This document shows, piece after piece, positions 32,770 through 40,993 of a DNA stretch of 64,000 nucleotides. The notes below the pieces were generated by a model that saw nothing but the letters and a program-made list of their open reading frames with translations, was not told the origin of the DNA and did no database searches. The stretch's first letter is position 1. Every line of letters begins with the position of its first letter. A program made the position numbers and the translations under genes. The DNA comes from a virus. The DNA is taken from the IMG/VR virus record IMGVR_UViG_3300036768_001490, positions 1 to 64,000 of that record; one strand, written 5' to 3'.

Positions 32770-35700
32770 CTAGCGCCCTCCTGGTCGATACCCTGGGCTG
32801 CCACCCCAGAAGGCAGCCAGGTCGCCGCGGTAGCCCCCGTCGCTGAAGTAGATGTTCAGGCTGCCCTCGATCCGGGACGGCCGCTGCCAGACGTCGGCCT
32901 GCTGCTGCCGCTGGTCCTGCTGCCGCATCTCCGCCTGGACGCCGTGGAAAGCCTGGCTGTAGAGCGACAGCAGGTCGCTTTCCGAGCTGTGCTTGCGCCG
33001 GCTGCCGAACTGGAGGAACCTTGTCTTTTCCTGCAACTGGATGGCGCGCTCGAAATCCTGCCATGCGGCCTGGCCTGCCGGGGTCAGGACGTTGTCCTTC
33101 ATCTCGAAGCCGTATTTCCGCTGGAAATTCTCCAGTGCTTCCTGCCGTTTCTTTTCGTCCGTGATCTTCAAGACGTCGAAGTAGGCTTTGGCCATTTCAT
33201 CGACGGCTTCGGTCCCTTGCTTTTTGCTCGCCCCCTCTGCCCGCTTGCGCAGGCTGCGGTGCGTTTCCACCAGGGCGCGGCCCAGTTCCTTGCCGCGCGG
33301 GACGTGCATCATGGCCGCGACGTCCTCGGCGTGCTTGCTCAGGACCCTATCATCTCCTGGCGGGTGGAAGCCGTATTCTTGCAGGATGCCTCGCACGATG
33401 GCCTTGGGGTCTTCGTCCTCGCGTCGGGCAGCCTCCTGCTGCATGCGTTCCAGGCGCTTGCGGATGGACTCTATCCCGGGCAGGTCTTCGCGCCGCAGAC
33501 CTTGTTCCTTGAGGATCTGGTCCAGTTCCTTGGCCGCCCGGTCGCGCTCGTTGAGCACGTCGCGGACCTCTCCCAGGCCGCTCTCGGTGATGAAGCCCTT
33601 GCGCTGGATGTACTTGTCCGGGGACACGCCGAACCGTTGCGCATCCTGGGCAATGGACTGCTTGGCCTTCTGCTGCGCTTCCCTGGCCTCGTCGATCTTC
33701 CTCCGGACGTCGGCCAGCTTCTGGTCGATGCTGGCCCGTCGCTTGTTCTTCTCCTCGTCGTTGATGTCGCTCCCCAGCTGGGCCCGGCCGCGCTCCAGCA
33801 GCGCGGCCTGGGAGCGCAGGGCAGCCTCGGACTGCACCGCCTTGTTGTAATCCGACCTCGCCTGGTCCAGGCGCTTCTTCTCCTCCGGCGTGATGACCAG
33901 GTTCTTGTCCTGGCCCGTGGCGGACTTCTCCAGCGCCTCCAGGCTCACTCCGGTCGTTTCGGCCATGCGCTGGAGCCGGGCCGTGCTGGCCTGGTAACGG
34001 GAGATGGCGTCTTCCTGGTCCGGCGACAGCTGCCGCAGGACGCCGACGCCTCGTGCCAGTCTCTCCACCTGGTACTGTTCCTCGTCCGTCATGACCTGGT
34101 TGCGGTCAATGCGCAGGAAGTCCATTGCCCTGGCCAGGCTGGACATGATCTCTTTCTGCTTGTCCGCAATCTGCTTCTTTTCCTCCGTGCTCAGCCTGTT
34201 CTCCTGGAGCTTGCTCAGGATGCCAAGCTCATGGGCAGCGTACTCCTTGCTGGCCAGGCCCTGCTGGACGGCCCATACCCGATTCTTGTCCTCGCTGGAC
34301 AGCTTGGACGGGTCTCCCTTCAGGCCGAGAATCGCCATCGCCTTGGCCGTGTCGGGTCCGACGCCGGAGATGGCCGCGATGATGTTTTCCATCTCCTTCT
34401 TGCTCAGCTCGCGCTTGTGGCTCAGGTTGAGCAGGTACTTGGCCTCCTCCCTGTCGCCCATCCGTTCGCGCCGTTGCTGCACGCGCCGCTGCAAGTCCTC
34501 GCTCATTCGGTCCAGCGGCAACCGCATCTGCCAGCGCGCGTAGTTCAGGCTGGCCATGCCATACTTTACCGCCAGGTAGCGCGCCTGCTCGTCCTCGCTC
34601 AGGTCCGCCTTGTCCGGGTCGATACGTGCCAGGTAGCGGATGCGCTGGTCCTGGACGAGGCCGAGCTGCACCGTCTTGATGCGCATTTCCTGTTCTTCCC
34701 GGTTCGGGTCTTTGTTCAGCATCTCCTCGGTCAGGCCGAGCAGCTGCATGGCCTCATTCCGGTCCGCGACGCCCTCGCGCATGCGCTTGAGTACATTTTG
34801 CTTCTCGTCCGGGCTCAGCCGGTCCCAGCGCTCACGGCCGTAGATGCCGATGGCTTCATCCAGTGTGCCGACGCCGAAGCGCAGGCCCGTGACCAGGGCC
34901 TCCTGGAACTCGGACAGGTTGCGTGCCTCTGGGTCGATGCCCAGGGCGCGACGGGCGTTTTCTTCCCGACCTAGTTCCATCGCCCGTTCGCGCACGCGGG
35001 CCAGCTGGTCTGGCGACAGGTCCTGGTTCTTGAGCTGTTGCAGCTGCTGGATCTTGTCCTTATCAACGGGTTTGCCTTCGCGCTGGGCCCTGGCAGTGAT
35101 GTCCTGGATCTCCTCGTCGATGACGGCGCTGCGCGCCTCGTGCTCGTCTCCCAGGCGGAACTGCCGCCCCGGCTTGCCGTACTGCTCGCGCAGGGCCTGG
35201 CCAATGGCCAGGTGGCGCTGCTGGATGGCAGCGACTTCCGAGCGCACGCGCGCGATGGTCTGGCGTCCTTCTGGCGTGGTTGGACTGATGTTGTAGTTCT
35301 GGGCCAGGAGGCGGGCCATGTCGTTGGACGTGTGGAGCATCGCCAGCTCCCGCAGGCGTTGCAGGTCGCGCCGCAGGATGTCGCTGTACTCGATGGCCCG
35401 GCCGCCGAGCCGCTGCACTATCTGCGGCGTCTGTACGAGGCGCGAGGCCATGTTTTCCATGTCTTGCACGAAGCGGTCTGTCCGCTCCCGGAAGGCAGCG
35501 CCTTCCTCCGAGGACCAGAACTTGGCAAACCTTTCCTGCTGATCCATCTCGCGCTTCTTCAGGATCATGCGGTCGATCATGGTCTGGTGGACATCTTCTA
35601 TGCTCTTTCCCCGCATGCTCGGGTTGGCTTCCACGAAGCGCTGGACCTCGTCCTCGGTTGGCAGCCGGAATTCCGGCATGGCCTTGAACTGCTTGCGGTC

Positions 35701-38700
35701 TTCTTCCGTGACGGTGTGCATACGATCCATGCGCTCGGCGAACAAGGCGCCGATGGCCTGGGACACGACGTGGGGCGTGCGCAGCCTGTCGTACAGCGGT
35801 TGGACTTCATTCTGGTGCCGTTCGTACTCTTCCTTGGTGTAGGAAGTGCCGTCGGTGTCCTTCCACTTCTCACGGTCGGGCCTGCCGGCCTCTACCCAGC
35901 GCCGGTGCTTTTCCGCCAGTGGAACCAGGCCGCTCCGCTTGGCGTCGCCGGCGAGTTGCTTCTTGACGATTTCCCAGTTCATCCGGTCGGCTGCCTGCTC
36001 GATCTCGTCGGTCCGGACGCCCAGGCGGGCGGCGCGAAGGGTAGCGCTCAGGATCTCGCTGGCCTCACGCTCGGTAAGCATGTTCTGGTTCTGTTCGACC
36101 AGGGCCTTCACGTCTTCCTGGCTGGGGCGCAGCGGCACGAGGCGCCGCTGCATGAGGATGAAGGACCGGACCTCGTCGTCGCTCAGGAACTCGGCCTTCG
36201 CGCTCATCGCTTTGACCTGGTCCGGGTCGATTTCGCCGGCCTCGGCCTGCATGGCCCGCAGCGCCTCCGCTTTGACCTGGGACTCGGGCGCGTTGGCCCC
36301 TAGCATCTGCCGCGCCTTGGCCGTCTCGAAATTGAACATTTTACTGAGCCGGTCGTCCAGCTTGAGTTCATCGAGCCTCTTCTGCGCTTCCTTCAGCTTG
36401 TCCTTGTCCGCTTTATCGCCGAGCGACTTCAGGATGGCGACCTGTTGCTCCGCCTCGATGTACTGGGAGATGCGCTCGATGTCCTTTTGCTTGCGCGTCA
36501 GGAGGACAGCGGACGCCTCCGCCACGCCGATAGGCTTGCCCTGGAAATGCTCCCTGACGTAACGGATGTCACGGGGATCGACCTCCTGGCCGAAACCGCC
36601 GCGCAGGCCGACAATGTCGTTCTGCATGGTGATAAGGTTGCGCGCCTCGCCCTGGAAGCGCTCGATGTCTTCCTGGGACATTCCTTCGGCCGTGAACAGG
36701 CCGAAGGGCTCTCCTGCCTTCACCAGCTCGACGGCCTGGGCATGGAGTTCGCGTTGGGCGACGCGGATACGGTCCAGCAGGCTGGCGCGTATCTCCGGGT
36801 CTGACTCGCGCTGGACCTGATCCTGCATGTCTTCCAGTTCCCGGCGCTTCTCCTGGATCTGGCGGAAGCGCGGCATGAGCGCCCGGTTGATGTCCTGCTT
36901 GCGGATGCCGCCCAGGGCCTGGGCAATGACCGCTTGCAGGCCGTTCGGGTCGTCGGGTCGGACGTTTTGCAGGGCTTCCACGGCACGGGACAGGATGGTG
37001 CCCCTGCCCAGCGGCGCCAGCGCCTTCTGGTTTTCGGCATGGAAGCGCGCTTGCATCTGCTGCCGGTCGGCCTCGTCCAGCGTCAGCCGGTTGTGCAGGC
37101 GGTGTACGTTCTGCACATTGCCGTGGCCGCGAAAGACGCTGGAACGCAGGGCCACGTTGGCGCTGCCGATGAAGCGGTCCGCGGTCTGGCGCAGGAATTG
37201 CCGCTGCTGGCCCTCGTCCATGTCGCCGAACACGTCTTCGTGGCCGGCTGCCCGCAGCTCCTCCCGCAGGATGTTCGCAATGGCGTCGTTGCGCATCTGC
37301 GTGTCAGAGAACTCCTCGGTGCTGAGGTCGAAGATGCGCCGGTTGGCCCGCTGGTACACGTCATCGGCTGCCCGGTTGGCCCGTTGTCTTGCTTCTTCGG
37401 CAGGGAGCCCTTGCCGCTCCAGCTGCTCCCGCAAGCGGCCCTGCAAGGTGCCGCGCAGGGACATGCCGATGAAGTCGCGCACCTCGTCTCCCTGCAACCG
37501 TCGGACGAGCGCGTCCAGGCCGAGGTTGGAGATCTGCTCCCGGTTGGTTTCGCGCTGTTGCAGCATGCTGGCAATGTCGCTGCTGCTGATGTTCGCTGGC
37601 CGCCCCTGGCGGTCCTGGGCTGACTGCATCAGGCGGTAGAACTCGCTGTCGCTGATGTTGACGCTGCGCAGTTGACCTGTCTCGTCCCGGAAAGTGCTGG
37701 CGCCGGTGCGGACGGCCTGGACGTAGCGGGCCGCGGCGGAGTCCTCCTGGAAGCCGCCGACCTGTTCCGCCAGGCGCACGGCTGCGGCCATGCGGTTTGC
37801 CAGGTTCGAGGCGGCCGCCTGCACGCGCAGGTTCGCGTCCATCTGCTGCATCTGGTCCGCGTTGAACACGCCCCAGGCAACGTGGGCGGCGTGTCCCTGG
37901 GCGCGGTAGGCGCCGCCGAAGCCGAGTGCTCCCTGGGTCGCCTGCACGCCGAAGATGGGCTCCAGCCCGAGTCCGGACGCCCGGGCCTGAGCGTGCTGCT
38001 GCAACATGAGGGCGTTGTCGAGCGGCACCCCTGTCTGCCTGGCCAGGTTGTACGTCTGCCGGGCCATCATACCCAGCCTTCCCGGGTCGATCTGCCCGAG
38101 GGAGCCTCCGGTCAGGGCCTCCAGCCCAGAGATCAGTTCCTGCATGGGGGCGTTGGGCCGCCCCATGTCGCCGAAGATGTCGCGCATGGCCGCCACGGCG
38201 GCCGTGTAGGAGCGCAGCGACCGCTTGACCCGGTCCGTATCGAAGGAGCGGATCCTGTCCGCTACCGTAGAGTCGAGCGCGAGCTTGTCGATGTCCTCGG
38301 GCGTCAGCCGGTCCAGCCCCTGACTGACGTTTACTTTTTGCGCCCGCGCGGCCCGCGCCAGGTCGTCGGGCTGGTGCCGCTCCATCTCGATGATGGCGCG
38401 CATGGCCTGGGAGCGCGGGTCGTCCGGCCGCCATTCGCCCCAGCGCCGTTCCGTGGCGGCGGTGCCGAGCATGCCGCGCGCTTGCAGTTCCTGGATGAGC
38501 GCTCCGGCCTGGCCGGCGGATATGCCCAGCATCCGCGGCAGGTTCTCGTCCGAGTACAGGTCGGCGAAGATGTTCCGTGCCATGCGGCCTGCCGACTCGC
38601 TAGACATGCCCATGCGCCCCGTGACCGGGTCTATGCGGTAGCGCCCCGCTTCCATGATGCGCCGGGCCAGGATCACGGACGATCCCTTGATCCCGCCGAG

Positions 38701-39147
38701 CTGTTCGATGAACCCTGGCATGAACTCGGCAAGGAACGGTGTGACCGTGACGGCCATGTCGGCCAAAGAGTGGGCAGCGGCGCGCTGCTGGACGCCAAAG
38801 GGGGTGCCAGTGATAGCGGCCAGGCCGCGGAAGGAGCGGAAGAACTGTTCCCGGTCGGAGCGGGCTGCCTCGCGCACGGCTTCCTGGATCATACCCTGGA
38901 AGCGCTGGTACATGATGCGGTCGTACAGGTTCTGGTCGTGTCCGACCCCCATCGGTACCATGCCGACCTGGCCCATCATATGGCTCAGCATCGGCTGGAG
39001 GAACATGCTGGCCAGCTGCCCGAGTCCGCCCTGGATGAAGGGTATACCTTGCAGCGACGAGGCATACGGGGCCGGCTGGCTCGGGTCCGCCAGCGGGATG
39101 TATCCGGCGGACATCTGCGTGAGCATGGCCGTGGCTGACTGCTGCAT
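32770..39147 (-). CDS. Tail tape measure protein (2125 aa)
   Basis: By far the longest gene, placed directly after the chaperone pair as expected. The N-terminal 130 residues contain hydrophobic helices (IPFIQGGLGQLASMFLQPML; LADMAVTVTPFLAEFMPGFI) typical of the DNA-injection end. The remainder is mostly charged helix and coiled coil, rich in Arg, Glu, Gln, Ala and Leu. About ten tandem units of 33-36 residues (LS-x-[ED]-[ED]..., ending A-x-x-[LI]-[LG]-[LI]) span about residues 1375-1705. It sets tail length, fills the tube before ejection and may help form the channel. By the usual ~1.5 angstrom per residue rule, the tail would be about 0.3 micrometre. Confidence 0.85.
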   Translation of the reverse strand: MQQSATAMLTQMSAGYIPLADPSQPAPYASSLQGIPFIQGGLGQLASMFLQPMLSHMMGQVGMVPMGVGHDQNLYDRIMYQRFQGMIQEAVREAARSDREQFFRSFRGLAAITGTPFGVQQRAAAHSLADMAVTVTPFLAEFMPGFIEQLGGIKGSSVILARRIMEAGRYRIDPVTGRMGMSSESAGRMARNIFADLYSDENLPRMLGISAGQAGALIQELQARGMLGTAATERRWGEWRPDDPRSQAMRAIIEMERHQPDDLARAARAQKVNVSQGLDRLTPEDIDKLALDSTVADRIRSFDTDRVKRSLRSYTAAVAAMRDIFGDMGRPNAPMQELISGLEALTGGSLGQIDPGRLGMMARQTYNLARQTGVPLDNALMLQQHAQARASGLGLEPIFGVQATQGALGFGGAYRAQGHAAHVAWGVFNADQMQQMDANLRVQAAASNLANRMAAAVRLAEQVGGFQEDSAAARYVQAVRTGASTFRDETGQLRSVNISDSEFYRLMQSAQDRQGRPANISSSDIASMLQQRETNREQISNLGLDALVRRLQGDEVRDFIGMSLRGTLQGRLREQLERQGLPAEEARQRANRAADDVYQRANRRIFDLSTEEFSDTQMRNDAIANILREELRAAGHEDVFGDMDEGQQRQFLRQTADRFIGSANVALRSSVFRGHGNVQNVHRLHNRLTLDEADRQQMQARFHAENQKALAPLGRGTILSRAVEALQNVRPDDPNGLQAVIAQALGGIRKQDINRALMPRFRQIQEKRRELEDMQDQVQRESDPEIRASLLDRIRVAQRELHAQAVELVKAGEPFGLFTAEGMSQEDIERFQGEARNLITMQNDIVGLRGGFGQEVDPRDIRYVREHFQGKPIGVAEASAVLLTRKQKDIERISQYIEAEQQVAILKSLGDKADKDKLKEAQKRLDELKLDDRLSKMFNFETAKARQMLGANAPESQVKAEALRAMQAEAGEIDPDQVKAMSAKAEFLSDDEVRSFILMQRRLVPLRPSQEDVKALVEQNQNMLTEREASEILSATLRAARLGVRTDEIEQAADRMNWEIVKKQLAGDAKRSGLVPLAEKHRRWVEAGRPDREKWKDTDGTSYTKEEYERHQNEVQPLYDRLRTPHVVSQAIGALFAERMDRMHTVTEEDRKQFKAMPEFRLPTEDEVQRFVEANPSMRGKSIEDVHQTMIDRMILKKREMDQQERFAKFWSSEEGAAFRERTDRFVQDMENMASRLVQTPQIVQRLGGRAIEYSDILRRDLQRLRELAMLHTSNDMARLLAQNYNISPTTPEGRQTIARVRSEVAAIQQRHLAIGQALREQYGKPGRQFRLGDEHEARSAVIDEEIQDITARAQREGKPVDKDKIQQLQQLKNQDLSPDQLARVRERAMELGREENARRALGIDPEARNLSEFQEALVTGLRFGVGTLDEAIGIYGRERWDRLSPDEKQNVLKRMREGVADRNEAMQLLGLTEEMLNKDPNREEQEMRIKTVQLGLVQDQRIRYLARIDPDKADLSEDEQARYLAVKYGMASLNYARWQMRLPLDRMSEDLQRRVQQRRERMGDREEAKYLLNLSHKRELSKKEMENIIAAISGVGPDTAKAMAILGLKGDPSKLSSEDKNRVWAVQQGLASKEYAAHELGILSKLQENRLSTEEKKQIADKQKEIMSSLARAMDFLRIDRNQVMTDEEQYQVERLARGVGVLRQLSPDQEDAISRYQASTARLQRMAETTGVSLEALEKSATGQDKNLVITPEEKKRLDQARSDYNKAVQSEAALRSQAALLERGRAQLGSDINDEEKNKRRASIDQKLADVRRKIDEAREAQQKAKQSIAQDAQRFGVSPDKYIQRKGFITESGLGEVRDVLNERDRAAKELDQILKEQGLRREDLPGIESIRKRLERMQQEAARREDEDPKAIVRGILQEYGFHPPGDDRVLSKHAEDVAAMMHVPRGKELGRALVETHRSLRKRAEGASKKQGTEAVDEMAKAYFDVLKITDEKKRQEALENFQRKYGFEMKDNVLTPAGQAAWQDFERAIQLQEKTRFLQFGSRRKHSSESDLLSLYSQAFHGVQAEMRQQDQRQQQADVWQRPSRIEGSLNIYFSDGGYRGDLAAFWGGSPGYRPGGR

Positions 39148-39149
39148 CC

Positions 39150-39698
39150 CTATCTCCTGGCTGCCTTTGCCGCCTGCTCTAGTGCCTCGGCCCTGCGGCG
39201 GTCACGCTCTGCGATGGCTTTTTCGATCCGGTTGCTACTTTCCTTATCCCTGTTCCGTTCAGAACGCTTGCGCTCCGTCTCGCGTTTGAACTCTTCAGCC
39301 ATCTTGTCGAGGCGGGCACGGACCTCCGGGTCGCTCGGGTCGCCAAAGACCGACTTGTACAGCTCAGTGAGTCTGTCTATTTCGGACTGGACGGTGTTGT
39401 CCCCTTTCTTCTGCGCGGCCCACGGCTGGAGAAGGTGAATGATGTCGCGGAGGATCGCCTGCGCGCGCTTTTGCGCCTCGGCAAAGTCCTCGTCCCGGAT
39501 GCCGCTGTTGCCGACCAGGGCCAGCTGGTAGTGCAGGGCCTGCATCAGTCCTTGGACCTCGTCGTCGTCAGCCAAGGCGCGGATGAGCAGGTTGGCCCGG
39601 CGCCACCAACGTACGTCGCGGACGTCAGCCTGGCGGAAGTCGATGATCCCGCGCGCCGCCGCCCGGATCGTCAGGACTGCACCCTGGTCGGTCGCCAA
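39150..39698 (-). CDS. Tail assembly chaperone T-like partner, probably made by -1 frameshift (182 aa in own frame)
   Basis: Lies between the 437-residue protein and the tape measure, the place of lambda gpGT's T part. Its frame has no ATG or GTG near the 3' end of the upstream gene and no Shine-Dalgarno. I start it at a TTG (39698) only as a marker. It overlaps the upstream gene in the -1 frame at a T-run (39697-39701), where a UUU codon can slip to UUU. The protein is helical and very charged: WWRRANLLIRALADDDEVQGLMQ, then a Lys/Arg/Glu tail (EEFKRETERKRSERNRDKE). It probably exists as a fusion of about 610 residues that guides tape measure assembly. Confidence 0.6.
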   Translation of the reverse strand: MATDQGAVLTIRAAARGIIDFRQADVRDVRWWRRANLLIRALADDDEVQGLMQALHYQLALVGNSGIRDEDFAEAQKRAQAILRDIIHLLQPWAAQKKGDNTVQSEIDRLTELYKSVFGDPSDPEVRARLDKMAEEFKRETERKRSERNRDKESSNRIEKAIAERDRRRAEALEQAAKAARR

Positions 39699-40984
39699 AA
39701 ATCCGAGTGGTACGCCATTGCCTCCATCTTGGCCACCAGCCGGTTGAACTGGTGGCACGTGTTGTTGACCACGCGGAAGACCGCCTCGGTCTTGAGCACC
39801 TCGCGGATGATGTACTCCTCGATGCGGGGCAGCGGCGTGGCATCCTGCTGCAACAGGTAGCTGCCGTCGTCGTCCTTCCACCAGAAGCCGGTTCCGGACT
39901 CGTTGGTGCTCTTGGACAGAGCGTCGGGCAGGTCGTGGAAGAAGCCTCCCTGGTCCGGCAGGCCGTTGCTGCGGAGCTGCTGGAGCTGGAGGAACAGCCG
40001 GTAGCGGTTAATCTTTTCCCAGAAGTCTACCTCGGTAGGCAGCTTGCCCAGGGCTCGGTCGCTGAACGCCTGCTTGTAGACCGTGTCAATCTCCCTGGGC
40101 GTCAGGGTGCGGAAGACGACGGTGACGGCGCCGCCAAACAGTTCGTACTCTTTCGACCAGCAGCGGGCCCCCAGCAGGGCGTGCAGGAACGACATCTTGT
40201 CGGCGTAGGGAGGCTCGGGGACGTCCGGCTGGCTCAAGTCCCACAGGCAGTGAGGGCAAAAGGAAGGCTGGACTTCGGCCCCCGTTTCCGTCCTGTACTT
40301 CTCCTTCTCCTTTTCCTTTTCTGCTTTGGCGGCAGGCGCCGCGCTGGGGGCTTGCCTTGGCCCTTCGGTCGGAGCGTCCTGGGTAGGGGTAGCAGCAGGT
40401 GGTTGCCGTTGCGGCCGGTCGTCCTCGATCTCCAGGACGGCCGCCTGTTCCGGCTGCCTTGACGCTGCTGCCTTCGGGACCGCGATAAGGGCCTGGTGCA
40501 TCATCGGAGCGGCGCCCTTGTCGTTCTTCTCCTGGCTGATCGCCTGCTGGAACTTGGCCAGGCTGTGCATGGCTGACAGGATGCTGGCGCGTTCCTCCGG
40601 GTTCAGTTCGTGCAGTTCCTTGGTCACGGGTGGCTGGAAGGCCGTCACCTTTGCTTCCGCTGGCAAGATGACTGCTTCTCCGGCCTCTGCTTTCTTTTCC
40701 TTGGCTGCCTGGACCAGCAGGCCGGTCACTCCGGATGGCGGGATCGGCATGTCCTCGGTCCAGCCGACAGCTTCCAGCGCCGCTCGCTCTTGCTCGGTCA
40801 GGTTGGACGGCACCACGCCGGCCGCCTTGCCGGCTGGAGTGGCAGACCGTCCTCCTGCCGTGGCCGTGGCAGGAGGAGGTGTAGGTGCGGACGCGGGTGG
40901 CGGCACCGGTGCCAGCCCCTGACCGGTGGCCCGCGCTAGCAGGTCGTCCCGTGCTTTTCTGGCCAGGTCAATGTCTCTCGGCAT
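39671..40984 (-). CDS. Tail assembly chaperone G-like protein (437 aa)
   Basis: The N-terminal 240 residues are mostly Pro/Ala/Lys-rich and probably flexible, with helical blocks (NPEERASILSAMHSLAKFQQAI). The C-terminal 200 residues are folded: a CPHC pair (residues about 242-245), GGAVTVVFRTLTPREIDTVYKQAF, and EVDFWEKINRYRLFLQLQQL. The 'FRTLTPxE' plus 'inryRl.LqL' style resembles tail assembly chaperones. The place just before the tape measure and the -1 overlap with the next frame support this. It is longer than usual for the family because of the N-terminal extension. AAGGGA precedes the ATG. Confidence 0.6.
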   Translation of the reverse strand: MPRDIDLARKARDDLLARATGQGLAPVPPPASAPTPPPATATAGGRSATPAGKAAGVVPSNLTEQERAALEAVGWTEDMPIPPSGVTGLLVQAAKEKKAEAGEAVILPAEAKVTAFQPPVTKELHELNPEERASILSAMHSLAKFQQAISQEKNDKGAAPMMHQALIAVPKAAASRQPEQAAVLEIEDDRPQRQPPAATPTQDAPTEGPRQAPSAAPAAKAEKEKEKEKYRTETGAEVQPSFCPHCLWDLSQPDVPEPPYADKMSFLHALLGARCWSKEYELFGGAVTVVFRTLTPREIDTVYKQAFSDRALGKLPTEVDFWEKINRYRLFLQLQQLRSNGLPDQGGFFHDLPDALSKSTNESGTGFWWKDDDGSYLLQQDATPLPRIEEYIIREVLKTEAVFRVVNNTCHQFNRLVAKMEAMAYHSDFWRPTRVQS

Positions 40985-40993
40985 GACTGTCCC

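Noticed and set aside
32749-34974. 741-codon open frame on the plus strand
   Set aside because: Antisense to the tape measure gene, whose helical composition and position are convincing. The antisense product is a low-complexity Leu/Val/Gln-rich shadow.
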